Positions 5,668-7,389 of a DNA stretch of 7,389 bases are shown here, in pieces (position 1 is the first letter of the stretch; the number at the start of each line of letters is the position of its first letter). Below the pieces are notes generated by a model, which saw nothing but the letters and a program-made list of their open reading frames with translations, was not told the DNA's origin and ran no database searches. Both the position numbers and the translations under genes were made by a program. The stretch comes from an uncultured Verrucomicrobiota bacterium. Lineage in GTDB: Bacteria > Verrucomicrobiota > Verrucomicrobiia > Limisphaerales > UBA1096. The DNA is taken from contig CAJWPV010000062.1 of NCBI GenBank assembly GCA_913045395.1, forward strand, positions 1-7,389, read 5' to 3'.

Positions 5668-6693
5668 TCAATTCATGTGCAGGACAGCCTTGATGATGCC
5701 GGTCTCAGGCTTGAGCCAATTCGGGAATTCATCAATAAAATCATCATAGCTCGCCTGATGCGAAAGCCACGGATCGGTATCAATCACACCATCCTCAATC
5801 AGGCTGATGATACGCTTGAAATCCGCCGGCACCGCATTGCGCGAGGCTTTAATCGTCAGTTCCGGCCGATGAATGGTCACATGCTTGAAGGAGAGTTCCT
5901 GAGTGGTGATCCCCACATACAAAACTTGGCCCGTGAAAGACACATATTCAAAGGCGTTGGACATCGAGATATGGCTCCCGGTGGCGTCAATGACCGTAAT
6001 CGGCAATTCCCCACCATTAACCTCACGCAGCCGATCCACTTCCTTGCCATCTTTCTTGAACACAACCGTGTGATCCACCCCAAGTTTCTCCCTGCAAAAC
6101 TGAAGGCGCGTCTCGTTCATATCCATCACCGTGATCTCGGTCTTGGCGACCTTTAGAAATTCAACTACCGCCATCCCAATGGGTCCGGCACCTATCACCA
6201 GCACCTTGTCGCCTGGACTTGAGGCGGACCGGTTCACACAGTTACAGCCAATGGCCAATGTTTCGACCAGCGCCAGTTGTTCCATGGTCAGTTCCTGTGA
6301 TGGATGCAGTTTGTGCGCCGGTAAAACGATTCGCTCGCACATGCCTCCATTCTTGTGAACTCCGATGACCTCGAGTGACTCGCAGCAGTTTGTGGCTCCC
6401 TTCCTGCAAGCGTAGCATTCTCCGCAGTTCATATAGGGTTCAACGGAGCAGTTATCACCCGCATTAACACCGGTCACACCCCCACCCACCGCCAGCACCT
6501 GCACTCCCAACTCGTGGCCAGGGATCACCGGATAAGTAAAGAAAGGCATCTTACCGAGATAGCCCGACACATCCGTGCCACAAATCCCCACTCGATGCAC
6601 CTGCACCAATACTTCTCCCGCGCCCGGTTGCGCCGGTTCATCAATGTCTGCAGCGATGAATTGCTCGGGCTTTTCTAGAATGATAGCTTTCAT
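5668..6693 (-). CDS. Zinc-dependent MDR alcohol/sugar-acid dehydrogenase (RspB/LgoD-like)
   Basis: This is a 341-residue, probably cytosolic, NAD(P)-dependent oxidoreductase of the medium-chain dehydrogenase family. The GroES-like domain has the catalytic zinc ligands C38 (GICGTD), H60 with E61 (PGHE) and E144. The structural zinc loop has C90, C93, C96 and C104 with the standard spacing. The Rossmann fold has GAGPIG (168-173), and an acidic D191 at the end of the second strand favours NAD over NADP. Length and the opening MKAIILEKPEQ resemble E. coli RspB and the L-galactonate dehydrogenase LgoD; sorbitol- or threonine-dehydrogenase-like activity cannot be excluded. ATG 6693 lies 6 bases after the stop of the aldo/keto reductase gene, so the two are co-transcribed. 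By eye, base composition of this operon is less GC-rich than argG and the genes to the left. Confidence 0.93.
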   Translation of the reverse strand: MKAIILEKPEQFIAADIDEPAQPGAGEVLVQVHRVGICGTDVSGYLGKMPFFTYPVIPGHELGVQVLAVGGGVTGVNAGDNCSVEPYMNCGECYACRKGATNCCESLEVIGVHKNGGMCERIVLPAHKLHPSQELTMEQLALVETLAIGCNCVNRSASSPGDKVLVIGAGPIGMAVVEFLKVAKTEITVMDMNETRLQFCREKLGVDHTVVFKKDGKEVDRLREVNGGELPITVIDATGSHISMSNAFEYVSFTGQVLYVGITTQELSFKHVTIHRPELTIKASRNAVPADFKRIISLIEDGVIDTDPWLSHQASYDDFIDEFPNWLKPETGIIKAVLHMN

Positions 6694-6699
6694 GAAATT

Positions 6700-7389
6700 C
6701 TAGTTGTTCTTCGACAAGCCTTCAGCATGACCAATGTTCTTTATGGGCTCAAGAATAGCCAGAACCTCGGCAAGCAATTCCTCATTCATCGGAGTCTCTG
6801 CCCACTTGGCCCAGTTGTGGACATTATCCGGATTCGCACTGCCGGCGACCGTGGTCGCGATGTCTTTATGCGCCACGCAAAACTGCACGGCTAATTGTGC
6901 GATATCCACGCCCTTGGCAGAACAATGATCAGCGGCCTTTTTGCAGGCCGCACGCACTTCCTCAGGCTCCTTGTGCCATTCGGGCAAGGCGGCATTGGTC
7001 AGCAGGCGCGCGCAGAAGGGGCCGGCATTCATGATGCCCACGCCCTTTTCCTTGAGATAGGGAAACAGGTCAGCGAAACGCGTATTTTGCAGATGGTAGT
7101 TATTATAGGACAACACAACGTCTACATCGATCTGATCGATGATGAACGGAAAAATTTTCACCGGGTAACCGGAGAAACCAATGTAACGCACCTTGCCTGC
7201 ATCACGGATGCTTTGGATCGCCGGGAGGGTCTCATCAACAATCTGCTGCATTTCCACAAACTCGATGTCATGGCAGAGAATGATGTCGAGATAATCCACA
7301 CCCATCCGGTGCAGGCTCACGTCGATGCTCTCAGTCACGCGTCTGGCGGAGAAATCAAAATGCTCCAGATCATAGCGGCCAAGCTTGCT
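6700..7389 (-). CDS. Aldo/keto reductase, L-galactose dehydrogenase type (N-terminus beyond window edge)
   Basis: These are the C-terminal 229 residues of an aldo/keto reductase, a TIM-barrel NAD(P)-dependent oxidoreductase. The frame is open to the right edge (beginning SKLGRYDLEHFDFSARRVTE), so the GTG at 7338 is internal and about 90-100 N-terminal residues are missing, including the expected catalytic Asp and Tyr. K2 of the visible part (SKLGRY) fits the catalytic lysine and H40 (ILCHDIEF) the catalytic histidine. The series VDYLDIILCHDIEF, GKVRYIGFSGYPVKIF, LSYNNYH and GVGIMNAGP closely resembles plant and bacterial L-galactose dehydrogenases (and related L-fucose dehydrogenases), which oxidise the sugar to its lactone. 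Substrate assignment is by resemblance only. It is the upstream gene of a two-gene operon with the zinc dehydrogenase. Confidence 0.92.
   Translation of the reverse strand, partial: SKLGRYDLEHFDFSARRVTESIDVSLHRMGVDYLDIILCHDIEFVEMQQIVDETLPAIQSIRDAGKVRYIGFSGYPVKIFPFIIDQIDVDVVLSYNNYHLQNTRFADLFPYLKEKGVGIMNAGPFCARLLTNAALPEWHKEPEEVRAACKKAADHCSAKGVDIAQLAVQFCVAHKDIATTVAGSANPDNVHNWAKWAETPMNEELLAEVLAILEPIKNIGHAEGLSKNN

Noticed and set aside
5677..6156. Plus-strand open frame antisense to the zinc dehydrogenase
   Set aside because: It is the antisense of a complete, motif-supported MDR dehydrogenase and has no features of its own.

Overview
The window looks like chromosomal DNA from a free-living, moderately GC-rich bacterium of the Planctomycetota–Verrucomicrobiota group, most likely Verrucomicrobiota. 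The evidence for this is a secreted DUF1080 (3-keto-disaccharide hydrolase) protein, a secreted ankyrin-repeat protein ending in the short beta-rich tail (W...FYRV type) common in that phylum, and short dispersed repeats between genes. The assignment is an inference from gene families; there is no rRNA or other marker here.

Layout, left to right. (1) The C-terminal half of an RluA-type pseudouridine synthase (+) enters from the left edge and ends at 479. (2) A convergent secreted DUF1080 protein (−, 501-1460) follows, separated by a 14-base perfect palindrome that probably acts as a terminator. (3) Divergent from it is argG, argininosuccinate synthase (+, 1578-2822). The 117-base divergent gap carries two clear inverted repeats. 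Downstream of the argG stop, 35 coding-like codons continue in the same frame and end in TAA at 2930. (4) A run of minus-strand genes then fills the rest: a LOG-family (TIGR00730) nucleotide-processing Rossmann protein (2927-3616), a secreted ankyrin-repeat protein (3707-5344), a small 66-residue hypothetical protein (5408-5608), a zinc-dependent MDR alcohol dehydrogenase (5668-6693), and the C-terminal part of an aldo/keto reductase of the L-galactose dehydrogenase type (6700 to the right edge).

The last two genes are 6 bases apart and clearly form an operon. The likely theme is oxidative sugar catabolism: an aldose (L-galactose or L-fucose-like) dehydrogenase followed by a polyol/sugar-acid dehydrogenase resembling RspB/LgoD. 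The other genes are housekeeping or of unknown role and show no obvious shared pathway.

Most notable non-coding structure: a 14-base near-palindrome, CGCTTGGTCAAGCG, occurs identically upstream of two minus-strand genes about 4 kb apart (1485 and 5627), and one half of it is repeated a third time in inverted orientation at 1511. A 23-bp near-perfect hairpin built of degenerate 7-base units sits between the ankyrin and LOG genes. No CRISPR array, tRNA, rRNA, transposase or phage gene was seen, and I found no convincing new defence or mobile system.
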